DNA of 22,228 nt from Deltaproteobacteria bacterium (GCA_013153415.1 JAADEO010000157.1:1-22228); one strand, 5' to 3'; counted from the first letter of the stretch, positions 1-6,770 are shown. Made by a program: numbers and translations. The notes: generated by a model not told the origin, from the sequence alone.

Positions 1-624
1 CCTGAACCAGCCCTGCTCTCCCGCCTGGGTTCCAAAACGGATGGCACCGAACCCCCTCTCCCGATCCCCTGCGCCAGCACTGACGAGCAGGCCCTGGGTC
101 TCTTCGGCCCGACGGGTTACGATATTGATCACTCCGTTGACGGCGTTGCTTCCCCAAAGGGCCGCTCCCGGCCCGCGAATCACCTCGATACGATCGATAT
201 CCTCCAGCATCGTATCCTGGACATCCCAGAACACCCCCGAAAACAGGGGGGTATACACCTGGCGGCCATCGATCAGAACCAGCAGTTTATTGGCGAACCA
301 GGCATTTCCGCCCCGACTGCTGATCGCCCACTGATTGGCATTGATATGCGCCACCTGCATGCCCGGCACCAGACGCAGGGCTTCGGCGATGGTGGTGAAA
401 CCTCCCCGCCGCAGGTCTTCCGAGGTTATGACATACACGGCGGCGGCGGCATCCGCCAGCCTCTCCCGGTTCCGGGAAACCGAGGTGACTTCGATATTCG
501 TCAACTCCTCGAGACTGAGCTGTTTGAGAACATTGAGATCACTGGTACCGGCGAATACCGGGGCGACGGCCAGCATGCCCCCGAACAGACACAGCACCCC
601 AATCACCAGAAACAACTTCTTCAT
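1..624 (-). CDS. TonB-dependent outer-membrane receptor, N-terminal part (cut by window edge)
   Basis: Only the first 208 codons lie in the window; the C-terminal beta-barrel is off the left edge. The ATG at 624 is preceded by GAGGGGA about 6 nt upstream. Residues 1-25 are a typical Sec signal peptide (MKKLFLVIGVLCLF...) ending in VFA. A short segment LSLEELTNIEVTSVSR follows, then a plug domain at about residues 50-170 with VYVITSEDLRRGG, LRLVPGMQVA, LVLIDGRQVYTP, IDRIEVIRGPGAALWGSNAV and NGVINIVTR, all hallmarks of TonB-dependent receptor plugs. Such receptors import siderophores, cobalamin, metals or sugars across the outer membrane using TonB energy; the substrate cannot be told from the plug. 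The gene lies 37 nt downstream of a receiver-domain gene on the same strand, so the two are probably co-transcribed. Confidence 0.93.
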   Translation of the reverse strand, partial: MKKLFLVIGVLCLFGGMLAVAPVFAGTSDLNVLKQLSLEELTNIEVTSVSRNRERLADAAAAVYVITSEDLRRGGFTTIAEALRLVPGMQVAHINANQWAISSRGGNAWFANKLLVLIDGRQVYTPLFSGVFWDVQDTMLEDIDRIEVIRGPGAALWGSNAVNGVINIVTRRAEETQGLLVSAGAGDRERGFGAIRFGTQAGEQGWFR

Positions 625-661
625 ATCATTCCCCTCGCGGTTTCCCACCAACATCCACCGG

Positions 662-1060
662 TTAAGACTGAGGAAATTCGGCTTCCACGCCCAGGTGGCG
701 AGACACTTCGGCAACGAAATCGGAGATCTTGAAGGGCTTGCAGATCTGGCTGTCGAAACCAGCCTCCATGATCTCATCCAACTCGCCTTCCAGTGCATGC
801 GCGGTAATCGCGATAACGGGAATCCGGTTCCATTCGGGGTTGCGTTTGATCAGCCTGGTCGCCTGGATTCCGTCCATGCCCGGCAACTGGACATCCATGA
901 GAATCAGATCGGGAAGATCCTCCTCCAGCAACGCCAAACCATTTTCGGCGTTTTCAGCTTCCACTACCTGGGCATTGAAAATTTTCAGAATATCGCAACA
1001 CAAATTACGGTTCATCTCATTGTCTTCGATCAACAAAACCTTGAGTCCTTTGAAACTCAT
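662..1060 (-). CDS. Single-domain (CheY-like) response regulator
   Basis: A 132-residue protein that is only a receiver domain. Acidic pocket residues E12 and D13 lie in VLLIEDNEMN, the phospho-acceptor is D56 in LILMDVQLPGMDG, the switch residue is T86 in VIAITAHAL, and K108 lies in CKPF. There is no output domain, so it should act by phosphorylation-dependent protein contacts or in a phosphorelay. The motif IEDNEMNR and the 'ITAHA' segment resemble receivers of hybrid histidine kinases more than CheY itself. I chose the ATG at 1060, with G-rich GGGGGTTGGGG just upstream; a TTG nine codons earlier (1087) has no ribosome site. No kinase gene is adjacent in the window. It lies 37 nt upstream of the TonB receptor gene on the same strand, so the pair may form a signal-receptor unit. 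Confidence 0.9.
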   Translation of the reverse strand: MSFKGLKVLLIEDNEMNRNLCCDILKIFNAQVVEAENAENGLALLEEDLPDLILMDVQLPGMDGIQATRLIKRNPEWNRIPVIAITAHALEGELDEIMEAGFDSQICKPFKISDFVAEVSRHLGVEAEFPQS

Positions 1061-1122
1061 CCCCAACCCCCGAAATACTTCCGCCAATAATCAGAAATCC
1101 AAATCAAATTCATTTCGGCGAA

Positions 1123-1166
1123 ACGGCCTGTTTCCGCGATTTTGGCAACACTTGCGGAAACACCGT
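1123..1166. promoter_or_regulatory. Long inverted repeat upstream of the response-regulator gene
   Basis: The arms TGTTTCCGC (1129-1137) and GCGGAAACA (1154-1162) are perfect 9-base inverted repeats. They are flanked by ACGG (1123-1126) and CCGT (1163-1166), which extend the symmetry after a 2-base bulge. There is no T-run on either side, so it is not an obvious terminator. It lies about 65-105 nt upstream of the regulator's ATG, where an operator or leader hairpin would be expected. Binding factor unknown. Confidence 0.45.
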
Positions 1167-1169
1167 AAA

Positions 1170-1202
1170 AAATGAAAAAAGGTTCCGGCGAAAACCGGAA
1201 CC
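1170..1202 (-). terminator. Rho-independent terminator of the ihfB-pgsA operon
   Basis: The stem GGTTCCGG (1181-1188) pairs perfectly with CCGGAACC (1195-1202) around a 6-base loop. In the minus-strand direction the stem is followed by TTTTTTCATTTTTT (complement of the A-rich stretch at about 1167-1180). It lies 60 nt after the pgsA stop codon. It should end the pgsA transcript before the response-regulator gene. Confidence 0.88.
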
Positions 1203-1263
1203 CGATCTGTACGCAATGCAAACGGGACCGGCTGGCGCCGGGATCCCAAGCGTCGGATGATCA

Positions 1264-1899
1264 TCATTCGTTCAGCAACAGGGCGAAGGTCTCCCGGAAA
1301 TAGGTATAACCGGTCCACATCGTATAGATGAAAGCGACCCAGAGAAAGAAGATGCCGACAGCATGGGCATCAGCCCAGAGAAACGGGTAATGGATTATCA
1401 GACAGACCACGGCGACGATCTGGAAAGTGGTCTTGTACTTGGCCATCGAGCTGGCCTCGATAACCTTGCCCTTTTCCACCGCCATGGCCCGCAGACCGGT
1501 AACCGCGGTCTCGCGACAGACGATCAGACAGACGATCCAGGCCGGAGCCCTCTGCAAATAGACCAGCATAACCAGAGCGGAAAGCAGCAGGAGCTTGTCG
1601 GCCAGGGGGTCTAGCAGTTTGCCCAGGGTCGATTCGTGGCCGTACTTTCTCGCCAGATAACCGTCGAGACCATCGGTTATCGCCGCCAGAACCACCAGCA
1701 GAGCAGTCAAAATGTTGATCCAGCGATTGTCGGAATAGAGCAGGATAATGATCAGCGGAACGGTCAGGATCCGGCTTAAGGTCAGCAGGTTGGGCAAGTT
1801 GGACGGTTCGGTGAGAACAGCTTTGAGACGGACAAGATAGGATGAGAAAAATTCGGTCAGAAAAGCAAAGGGATTACGGTTACTATTATTTGGTGCCAT
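1264..1899 (-). CDS. pgsA: CDP-diacylglycerol-glycerol-3-phosphate 3-phosphatidyltransferase
   Basis: PgsA joins CDP-diacylglycerol and glycerol-3-phosphate to make phosphatidylglycerol phosphate, the committed step to phosphatidylglycerol and cardiolipin, in the inner membrane. The 211-residue protein carries the CDP-alcohol phosphotransferase signature DG-x2-AR-x8-G-x3-D-x3-D in DGLDGYLARKYGHE...GKLLDPLADK. Several hydrophobic segments (for example ILTVPLIIILLY, ILTALLVVLAAI, LLLLSALVMLVYL, FQIVAVVCLIIHY) fit a polytopic enzyme. The classical PgsA start 'NLPNLLTLSRI' is here preceded by an extra N-terminal stretch of about 33 residues. The ATG at 1899 overlaps the end of ihfB by 14 nt, with AAGGAACGGA upstream, so translation is probably coupled. 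An intrinsic terminator follows. Confidence 0.95.
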   Translation of the reverse strand: MAPNNSNRNPFAFLTEFFSSYLVRLKAVLTEPSNLPNLLTLSRILTVPLIIILLYSDNRWINILTALLVVLAAITDGLDGYLARKYGHESTLGKLLDPLADKLLLLSALVMLVYLQRAPAWIVCLIVCRETAVTGLRAMAVEKGKVIEASSMAKYKTTFQIVAVVCLIIHYPFLWADAHAVGIFFLWVAFIYTMWTGYTYFRETFALLLNE

Positions 1900-2173
1900 C
1901 TTTGTTGATCCGTTCCTTGAGGTCCTTTCCCACTTTGAAGAATGGCAACCGTTTCTCTTTCACCTGGATCGATTCGCCGGTCTTGGGATTCCGGCCGGTA
2001 TAGGCTTTGTAATACTCGATATGAAAGCTGCCGAAACCACGCAGTTCGATACGTTCTTCATTGAGCAGGGCTTTTTTCATATTGTCGATAATCAGACTGA
2101 CGACAATCTCGGAGGCTTTGAGGTTCAGTTCGGTCCGATTTGCCAATTCCTCGATCAGTTCAGATTTATTCAT
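1886..2173 (-). CDS. ihfB: Integration host factor beta-type DNA-bending protein
   Basis: A 95-residue HU/IHF-family protein. It begins MNKSELIEELANRTELN, and the DNA-binding arm shows IELRGFGSFHIEYYKA, then TGRNPKTGESIQVKEKRLPFFKVGKDLKERIN. The GRNPKTG arm tip with its intercalating proline, and the '-LPFFKVGKDLKER' ending, look more like IHF-beta than HU; alpha or beta assignment without alignment is moderately secure. It bends DNA in recombination, replication and sigma-54-type promoters, normally as a heterodimer. I chose the ATG at 2173, the conserved family start, with GGAGCAGGG upstream. Longer in-frame sequence reaches back to 2338 but looks like untranslated leader. A promoter lies at 2347-2374. 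The stop overlaps pgsA by 14 nt. Confidence 0.92.
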   Translation of the reverse strand: MNKSELIEELANRTELNLKASEIVVSLIIDNMKKALLNEERIELRGFGSFHIEYYKAYTGRNPKTGESIQVKEKRLPFFKVGKDLKERINKDGTK

Positions 2174-2224
2174 GCCCGTACCCTGCTCCGGTTTCGCCTC
2201 GTTCAAAAAATAGAATAGCTTTTT

Positions 2225-2247
2225 GCCTCGGACCCTACGTCCAAGGC
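2225..2247 (-). promoter_or_regulatory. Hairpin in the ihfB leader
   Basis: In minus-strand RNA, GCCTTGGAC and GTCCGAGGC form nine pairs (one G-U) around a 5-base loop; the plus-strand version has a mismatch instead. This suggests the RNA is the relevant form. It lies in the roughly 165-nt leader between the promoter and ihfB, with no U-run directly after it. It could be an attenuator, a protein-binding hairpin or a stability element. Confidence 0.35.
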
Positions 2248-2346
2248 ACCATGGCCTGGTCCTCTGCACCACCGGAACCATCTCCGGAGCGGACCACGAC
2301 AGGTTACGACCCTCTTCTGCCGGGGCCTCCTTAACCATTTTATTTC

Positions 2347-2374
2347 ATTAGCAATATCTAATCAGCCTTGTCAA
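2347..2374 (-). promoter_or_regulatory. Sigma-70-type promoter for ihfB-pgsA
   Basis: On the minus strand a perfect -35 TTGACA (2369-2374) is followed after 16 nt by GCTAAT (2347-2352), which matches TATAAT at four of six positions. Transcription would start near 2340 and give a leader of about 165 nt before ihfB. The leader also carries a consensus AAGGAGG (about 2326-2332) that has no start codon at a usable distance. Confidence 0.6.
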
Positions 2375-2460
2375 GCAAAAATATTGCCCAACCCGTCAGA
2401 ACTCTTTAATTTCTCGCAATCAGCGATCAACGGCGGAACTCATTCCCACCTGAAAAACCC

Positions 2461-3798
2461 TCACTTGGAACGACCGTCCCGTTTGCGAAAATAGATTTTT
2501 ACCGGGACCCCGTAAAATTCGAAATCGTGCAGCAGGCGATTTTCGAGGTAGCGGATATAGGAATCGATAATCCCTTTACTGCGATTGACGAAAATCACGA
2601 AGGTAGGCGGCGAGCTTCGGACCTGAGTTATAAAATAGAATTTTAAAGGACGACGGTTGATCAACGGATGCTGGTGGGCTTCTACGACAGCCGCCAGCCA
2701 GCGATTGAGTTCACCGGTTCCGATCCGCCGCGAGAAAACCGCGGCCAGGTTCTCGAGAGCGGGAAACAGTTTTTTAACTCCACGTCTCAGCTTGACCGAC
2801 ATTCCGAGAACAACCGGTTTTTTGATCCCCAGCAGCTTCTCCTCCAAGTCCCGTTGCAAACTCTTCAAGACCCGCCGGCCATCGGTCAGGCAATCGATCT
2901 TATTGAAAACATAAAGAACCGCCTTGCCTTTCTCATGGGCCAGGGCCGAAATCCGCAGATCCTGGTCGGTAATTCCGGTTCCGGCATCGATCATGAGAAT
3001 CACGATCTGGGCAAAATCGATGGCCCGCAGAGTAGCGACATTGCTCAGGCTCTCGACCTCCTCCCGGACCCGGGAACGACGTCTGAGACCGGCCGTATCG
3101 AAAAAGAGATACTTCCGCCCACGATAGGTCAGCGGTACGGAAACCGCATCCACCGTCGTCCCCGGCCGTTCGCTGATCGTCAGCCTCTCACTCCCGAGCA
3201 GACAGTTCAGCAACGAGGATTTCCCGACATTAGGCTTGCCGACCACCGAAACCCGTATAACATCATCGCCATCCTCTTCTTCGTTTTTCTCGACCGGAGA
3301 CGGGGCCGGCAGGCAACCATGCAGCATCTCCTTGAGCGCCCCTATCCCTTCACCGTGTTCGGCCGAGAGCAGAATCAGCTCATCCGCCCCCAGAGCGTAG
3401 AAATCGACACTCGCCTGCCTGACTTTCGGGGATTCGCATTTATTGACGACCCAGAGAAGCGGTTTGCCGCTACGCCTCAGATAACGGGCCAGTTCTTCAT
3501 CCTCGGCACAGACCCCGGCCTGGCCGTCGAGCAGAAAGATGATGATGTCGGCTTCATCCACCGCGGCCAGGGTCTGGCGACCGATATCCCGCTGAAACTC
3601 GTTTTCACTGCCGAAAACCAGTCCGCCGGTATCAACCAGCAGACATTTCCGCTCACCGATCTCGAGCTCGGCGAAAAGCCGATCCCGGGTCACTCCCGGG
3701 GTATCGGCGACAATCGCCCGACGTTCTTTCAGCAGGCGGTTGAAAAGAGTCGATTTTCCGACATTGGGACGACCGACGATAACAACGCATTTCTTCAT
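2461..3798 (-). CDS. der: Ribosome-assembly GTPase Der (EngA)
   Basis: Der has two consecutive GTPase domains and a C-terminal KH-like domain and is needed for late assembly of the 50S subunit. The 445 residues show both sets of motifs: domain 1 GRPNVGKS (9-16), DTPGVTRDR and DTGG (56-59); domain 2 GKPNVGKS (187-194), PGTT, DTAG (234-237) and NKID (299-302). An acidic linker (EKNEEEDGDD, about 170-179) joins them. The KH-like domain ends with YLENRLLHDFEFYGVPVKIYFRKR. The first-domain G4 motif reads NKCE (119-122), not NKxD. The ATG at 3798 has GAGGAAAG upstream. The gene stands alone, divergent from ftsH; I see no good terminator after it. Confidence 0.97.
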   Translation of the reverse strand: MKKCVVIVGRPNVGKSTLFNRLLKERRAIVADTPGVTRDRLFAELEIGERKCLLVDTGGLVFGSENEFQRDIGRQTLAAVDEADIIIFLLDGQAGVCAEDEELARYLRRSGKPLLWVVNKCESPKVRQASVDFYALGADELILLSAEHGEGIGALKEMLHGCLPAPSPVEKNEEEDGDDVIRVSVVGKPNVGKSSLLNCLLGSERLTISERPGTTVDAVSVPLTYRGRKYLFFDTAGLRRRSRVREEVESLSNVATLRAIDFAQIVILMIDAGTGITDQDLRISALAHEKGKAVLYVFNKIDCLTDGRRVLKSLQRDLEEKLLGIKKPVVLGMSVKLRRGVKKLFPALENLAAVFSRRIGTGELNRWLAAVVEAHQHPLINRRPLKFYFITQVRSSPPTFVIFVNRSKGIIDSYIRYLENRLLHDFEFYGVPVKIYFRKRDGRSK

Positions 3799-3924
3799 TG
3801 GCTTTCCTCGGAAAGTTGATTCGGGTCTACGTCCGGGCCCCCTAATACGGTTTTATTTTTTTTGCAAGCTCGACGGTCTCGCGAAAATTGCCGAAACCGT
3901 GAAAACGGGCACTCCAAAAGGGGA

Positions 3925-3937
3925 TTACAGCCTGTAA
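3925..3937. promoter_or_regulatory. Short palindrome upstream of the ftsH promoter
   Basis: TTACAG (3925-3930), one central base, and CTGTAA (3932-3937) form a perfect inverted repeat. It ends 16 nt before the putative -35 box at 3954, a position usual for an activator or repressor. The site does not match an operator I can name. It sits in the spacer between the divergent der and ftsH genes. Confidence 0.35.
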
Positions 3938-3953
3938 ATTAAAGAGTTTTTAC

Positions 3954-3983
3954 TTGCTATCTGGCCCCCTTTCATGCTAGGTA
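3954..3983 (+). promoter_or_regulatory. Putative promoter of the ftsH leader
   Basis: TTGCTA (3954-3959) and TAGGTA (3978-3983) are separated by 18 nt, and the -10 box is preceded by TGC, an extended -10 pattern. An A/T-rich block (AAATTAAAGAGTT, 3936-3948) lies directly upstream like an UP element. Predicted start is near 3990, just before an intrinsic terminator. Confidence 0.45.
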
Positions 3984-3994
3984 GGATTGCATAC

Positions 3995-4028
3995 AGCCGC
4001 CCGCCGAATGAGCCCGGGTGGCTTTTTT
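3995..4028 (+). terminator. Intrinsic terminator or attenuator in the ftsH leader
   Basis: AGCCGCCCG (3995-4003) pairs with CGGGTGGCT (4015-4023), with one G-U and a loop of about 11 nt, and TTTTTT (4023-4028) follows. No plus-strand gene precedes it; it lies only about 10 nt after the predicted start of the leader transcript and 65 nt before ftsH. So it is either an attenuator of the ftsH operon or the end of a very short RNA. Confidence 0.65.
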
Positions 4029-4036
4029 ATAACCCT

Positions 4037-4057
4037 GCCCGGCTTCGTCCGCCGGGC
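4037..4057 (+). promoter_or_regulatory. Second leader hairpin before ftsH
   Basis: GCCCGGC (4037-4043), a 7-base loop and GCCGGGC (4051-4057) form a perfect 7-pair stem directly after the attenuator-like terminator. It lies upstream of the purine-rich AAAAGAGGA. No U-run follows. It may be part of the leader's regulatory fold or shape ribosome access. Confidence 0.4.
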
Positions 4058-4092
4058 CCTCGGAAAAGAGGATAACGGATCGCAAAGATTCA

Positions 4093-6054
4093 ATGTCAGC
4101 CATGAAAAAAAATCAGGACATGAAACCTTTCTATAAGAACCTGGCCCTCTGGCTCGTGATCTGTCTGATCATGATCATGGTTTTCAATGTTTTCAATAAC
4201 CCCGCTGGCATCAAGAACGAGGTCAGTTTCAGCGATTTCCTGGAGATGGTGGACTCCGGCCAGATCAGTGAAGTCACCATCCAGGGTCAGAATATCAGCG
4301 GCAAAGCGGGCAGCAACACCTTCAAAACCTATGCCCCGGAAGACCCCACCCTGGTCAAGACCCTGCGGGAGAAGGGCATCCGCATCACCGCCAAGCCCGA
4401 AGACCAGTCCCCGCTCTGGCAGTCGATCCTGATCTCCTGGTTCCCGATGCTGCTTTTGATCGGAGTCTGGATCTTCTTCATGCGCCAGATGCAGGCCGGC
4501 GGCGGCAAGGCGATGTCGTTCGGCAAGTCCCGGGCCAAGCTCCTCAACGAAGAGCAGAAAAAAGTCACTTTCAAAGATGTCGCCGGGGTCGAAGAGGCCA
4601 AGGAGGAACTGGAAGAGATCATCAATTTTCTCAAGGAGCCGAAGAGATTCACCCGCCTGGGCGGCAAGATTCCCAAAGGGGTTTTGCTGGTCGGCTCCCC
4701 CGGTACCGGCAAGACTCTGCTCGCCAAGGCGATCGCCGGCGAAGCCGATGTTCCCTTTTTCAGCATCAGCGGTTCCGATTTCGTCGAAATGTTCGTCGGG
4801 GTCGGCGCCTCCCGGGTCCGCGACCTTTTTATCCAGGGCAAGAAGAATGCCCCCTGCCTGATCTTCATCGACGAGATCGATGCCGTCGGCCGCCATCGCG
4901 GTGCCGGCCTCGGCGGCGGTCACGATGAGCGGGAACAGACTTTGAATCAGCTTCTGGTCGAGATGGATGGTTTCGAATCGAACGACGGGGTCATCCTGAT
5001 CGCCGCCACCAACCGGCCCGACGTCCTCGATCCGGCCCTGCTCCGACCGGGCCGTTTCGACCGCCAGGTCGTGGTCCCCAATCCTGATGTCAAGGGCCGG
5101 GAAGGCATTTTGAAAGTCCATGCCCGCAAGGTTCCCCTGGCCAAGAATGTCGATTTGAAGATCGTCGCCCGCGGCACCCCGGGTTTCACCGGGGCCGATC
5201 TCGCCAATCTGATCAACGAGGCCGCTCTGCTGGCGGCCCGGGCCGACAAGAAAGAGGTCGAGATGGTCGATCTCGAGGAAGCCAAGGACAAGGTCATGAT
5301 GGGGGCCGAGCGACGCAGCCTGGTAATCAGCCAGGAAGAGAAGGTCAATACCGCCTATCACGAAGCCGGCCATACCCTGGTAGCCCACCTGCTGCCCGGC
5401 ACCGACCCGATCCACAAGGTCACGATCATCCCCCGCGGTCGGGCCCTGGGGCTGACCCAGCAACTGCCGATCGATGAACGCCACACCTACAACAAGGAGT
5501 ACCTGATCAATAACATCGTCGTCCTGATGGGCGGCCGGGTGGCGGAAGAAGTGGCGCTCAACCATATCACCACCGGGGCCGGCAACGATATCGAAAGGGC
5601 CACCAATATGGCTCGCAAGATGATCTGCGAATGGGGTATGGGACGGATGGGCCCGGTCAGTTTCGGCAAGAAGGAGGAGCATATCTTCCTCGGCCGGGAG
5701 ATGGCCCAGAACCGCGACTTCAGCGAAAAAACCGCGGTCGAAATCGACACCGAGATCAAAGAGATCGTCCAGTCCGCCCACGATCAGGCCATGAAACTGC
5801 TGACCGAAAACCGCGACGCTCTCGAAAAGCTAGCCAAAGCCCTGCTCGAAAGAGAGAGCCTCAACGGCGAAGAGATCGGCCAGATCATCGGTCAAAAAAA
5901 AGAGGGTGACGAAGAGGGTGATAAGGTGGAGGAGAACGGGGGCAGCGACGCCATGAGCCCTACGGAAACCGCCACGGCTGACGGCGTTCCCGACAACAGC
6001 GAGGAAGGCGAGCGCCCGGGAAACGATACGGGAAACGACAGTAGTACGGGTTGA
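4093..6054 (+). CDS. ftsH: ATP-dependent membrane zinc metalloprotease FtsH
   Basis: FtsH extracts and degrades misfolded membrane proteins and selected regulators at the inner membrane. The 653 residues show TM1 (about 17-34), a periplasmic domain (about 36-110), TM2 (about 112-130), then an AAA+ domain with Walker A GSPGTGKT (201-208), Walker B LIFIDE (256-261) and second-region-of-homology ATNRPDVLDPALLRPGRFDR. The protease domain has HEAGH (423-427) and the third zinc ligand D499 in GAGNDIERAT. Walker A has Ser where most FtsH have Pro (GPPGTGKT). The tail from about 603 is acidic, Gly/Asn/Thr-rich and probably disordered. The start could be ATG 4093 or ATG 4102; ribosome sites are weak for both. 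Its stop shares one base with the next gene's ATG (TGATG). First gene of a plus-strand operon. Confidence 0.97.
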   Translation: MSAMKKNQDMKPFYKNLALWLVICLIMIMVFNVFNNPAGIKNEVSFSDFLEMVDSGQISEVTIQGQNISGKAGSNTFKTYAPEDPTLVKTLREKGIRITAKPEDQSPLWQSILISWFPMLLLIGVWIFFMRQMQAGGGKAMSFGKSRAKLLNEEQKKVTFKDVAGVEEAKEELEEIINFLKEPKRFTRLGGKIPKGVLLVGSPGTGKTLLAKAIAGEADVPFFSISGSDFVEMFVGVGASRVRDLFIQGKKNAPCLIFIDEIDAVGRHRGAGLGGGHDEREQTLNQLLVEMDGFESNDGVILIAATNRPDVLDPALLRPGRFDRQVVVPNPDVKGREGILKVHARKVPLAKNVDLKIVARGTPGFTGADLANLINEAALLAARADKKEVEMVDLEEAKDKVMMGAERRSLVISQEEKVNTAYHEAGHTLVAHLLPGTDPIHKVTIIPRGRALGLTQQLPIDERHTYNKEYLINNIVVLMGGRVAEEVALNHITTGAGNDIERATNMARKMICEWGMGRMGPVSFGKKEEHIFLGREMAQNRDFSEKTAVEIDTEIKEIVQSAHDQAMKLLTENRDALEKLAKALLERESLNGEEIGQIIGQKKEGDEEGDKVEENGGSDAMSPTETATADGVPDNSEEGERPGNDTGNDSSTG

Positions 6055-6770
6055 TGGCTGACCACTCCTCCTACCGTTTTCTCGGCGACGACTGGCGGCT
6101 GGTCAGGAGTATCACCACCGGCAAGGCCATGAAACCCGACATCCTGATCCTGGAAAAAGAGGGGCGCTCCCTGGTGGCCAAGGATTTCCGGGGCCGCAAC
6201 CGCTTCGTCCGCTGGATCTGGGGGCCTTTGAACCTGGCTTATGAAAAATTCATTCTTGGGAAACTCGACGGCGTCGAGGGCATACCCCGGGTTATCGGTC
6301 TCGAAGATTACAACTGTCTCCTGCTCAGCCGGATCGACGGCGATGAGATCAAAAAACGATCCGCGAACCTGAATGAAGATTTTTTCCCGCGGCTGTTTGC
6401 GATCGCCGCCAGGCTGCACGAACGCGGAGTCGTCCACCTCGATCTGGGTCACAAAAGCAACGTCATGGTCGACCGGGCCGGCAACCCCGGGATTATCGAT
6501 TTCAACATCTCCCTCTATTTGCCGCCGAACCGTTTCTTTAAGCCCTTGATCCGGCTGCTGGCCCGCATCGACAATTACTCGATCCTCCGTTTGAAGGTCA
6601 AATACCGGCCGCAGGAGGCAAGTGCAAAAGAAAAACGGCAGGTCAAGAACTTCCTGCGGCTGCGCAAGCTGTGGATTTTTGATCGCCTGGTCCGCAACCT
6701 GACCAATTTGAGCAAAAACAAAAACCGGCCAGCTCCCGGGCCCTCCGAAACCGGCAAGAGAAATGCGTAA
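6054..6770 (+). CDS. Small kinase-fold protein (LPS-kinase / RIO-like)
   Basis: This 238-residue protein has the core marks of the protein-kinase fold in order: lysine K43 in SLVAKDFRGRN, a helix-C-like glutamate E64 in YEKFIL, the catalytic loop HLDLGHKSNVMVD with D130 and N136, and a metal-binding DFN motif with D149 in GIIDFN. No glycine-rich loop is obvious. This pattern is typical of lipopolysaccharide core or Kdo kinases and small RIO/ABC1-like kinases; its substrate is unknown. The C-terminal 60 residues are basic (RPQEASAKEKRQVK, SKNKNRPAPG), with no membrane segment. The ATG at 6054 overlaps the ftsH stop by one base, and its stop overlaps folP by 8 nt, so all three should be co-translated. 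An envelope role is inferred from the neighbours only. Confidence 0.8.
   Translation: MADHSSYRFLGDDWRLVRSITTGKAMKPDILILEKEGRSLVAKDFRGRNRFVRWIWGPLNLAYEKFILGKLDGVEGIPRVIGLEDYNCLLLSRIDGDEIKKRSANLNEDFFPRLFAIAARLHERGVVHLDLGHKSNVMVDRAGNPGIIDFNISLYLPPNRFFKPLIRLLARIDNYSILRLKVKYRPQEASAKEKRQVKNFLRLRKLWIFDRLVRNLTNLSKNKNRPAPGPSETGKRNA

Noticed and set aside
1143..1156. Sigma-54 promoter on the plus strand (TGGCAACACTTGC)
   Set aside because: Spacing is two bases too short and no plus-strand gene follows.
1091..1318. Minus-strand 75-codon open frame between the response regulator and pgsA
   Set aside because: It spans the intrinsic terminator at 1170-1202 and overlaps pgsA; composition is unlike a protein.
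2174..2338. N-terminal extension of ihfB
   Set aside because: It would add 55 residues unlike any HU/IHF protein; the ATG at 2173 has a ribosome site and the family start.
2668..3819. Plus-strand open frame of 383 codons opposite der
   Set aside because: Same explanation: no motif, no ribosome site of note, fully antisense to a complete der gene.
3962..3977. Sigma-54 promoter before ftsH (TGGCCCC...ATGC)
   Set aside because: The GG-to-GC spacing is one base too long and the -12 element is poor.
4096..5781. Minus-strand open frame of 561 codons opposite ftsH
   Set aside because: It mirrors ftsH codon use, is rich in D/G/Q runs with no family-like motif, and lies wholly opposite a certain gene; long antisense frames are expected where stop-forming codons are rare.
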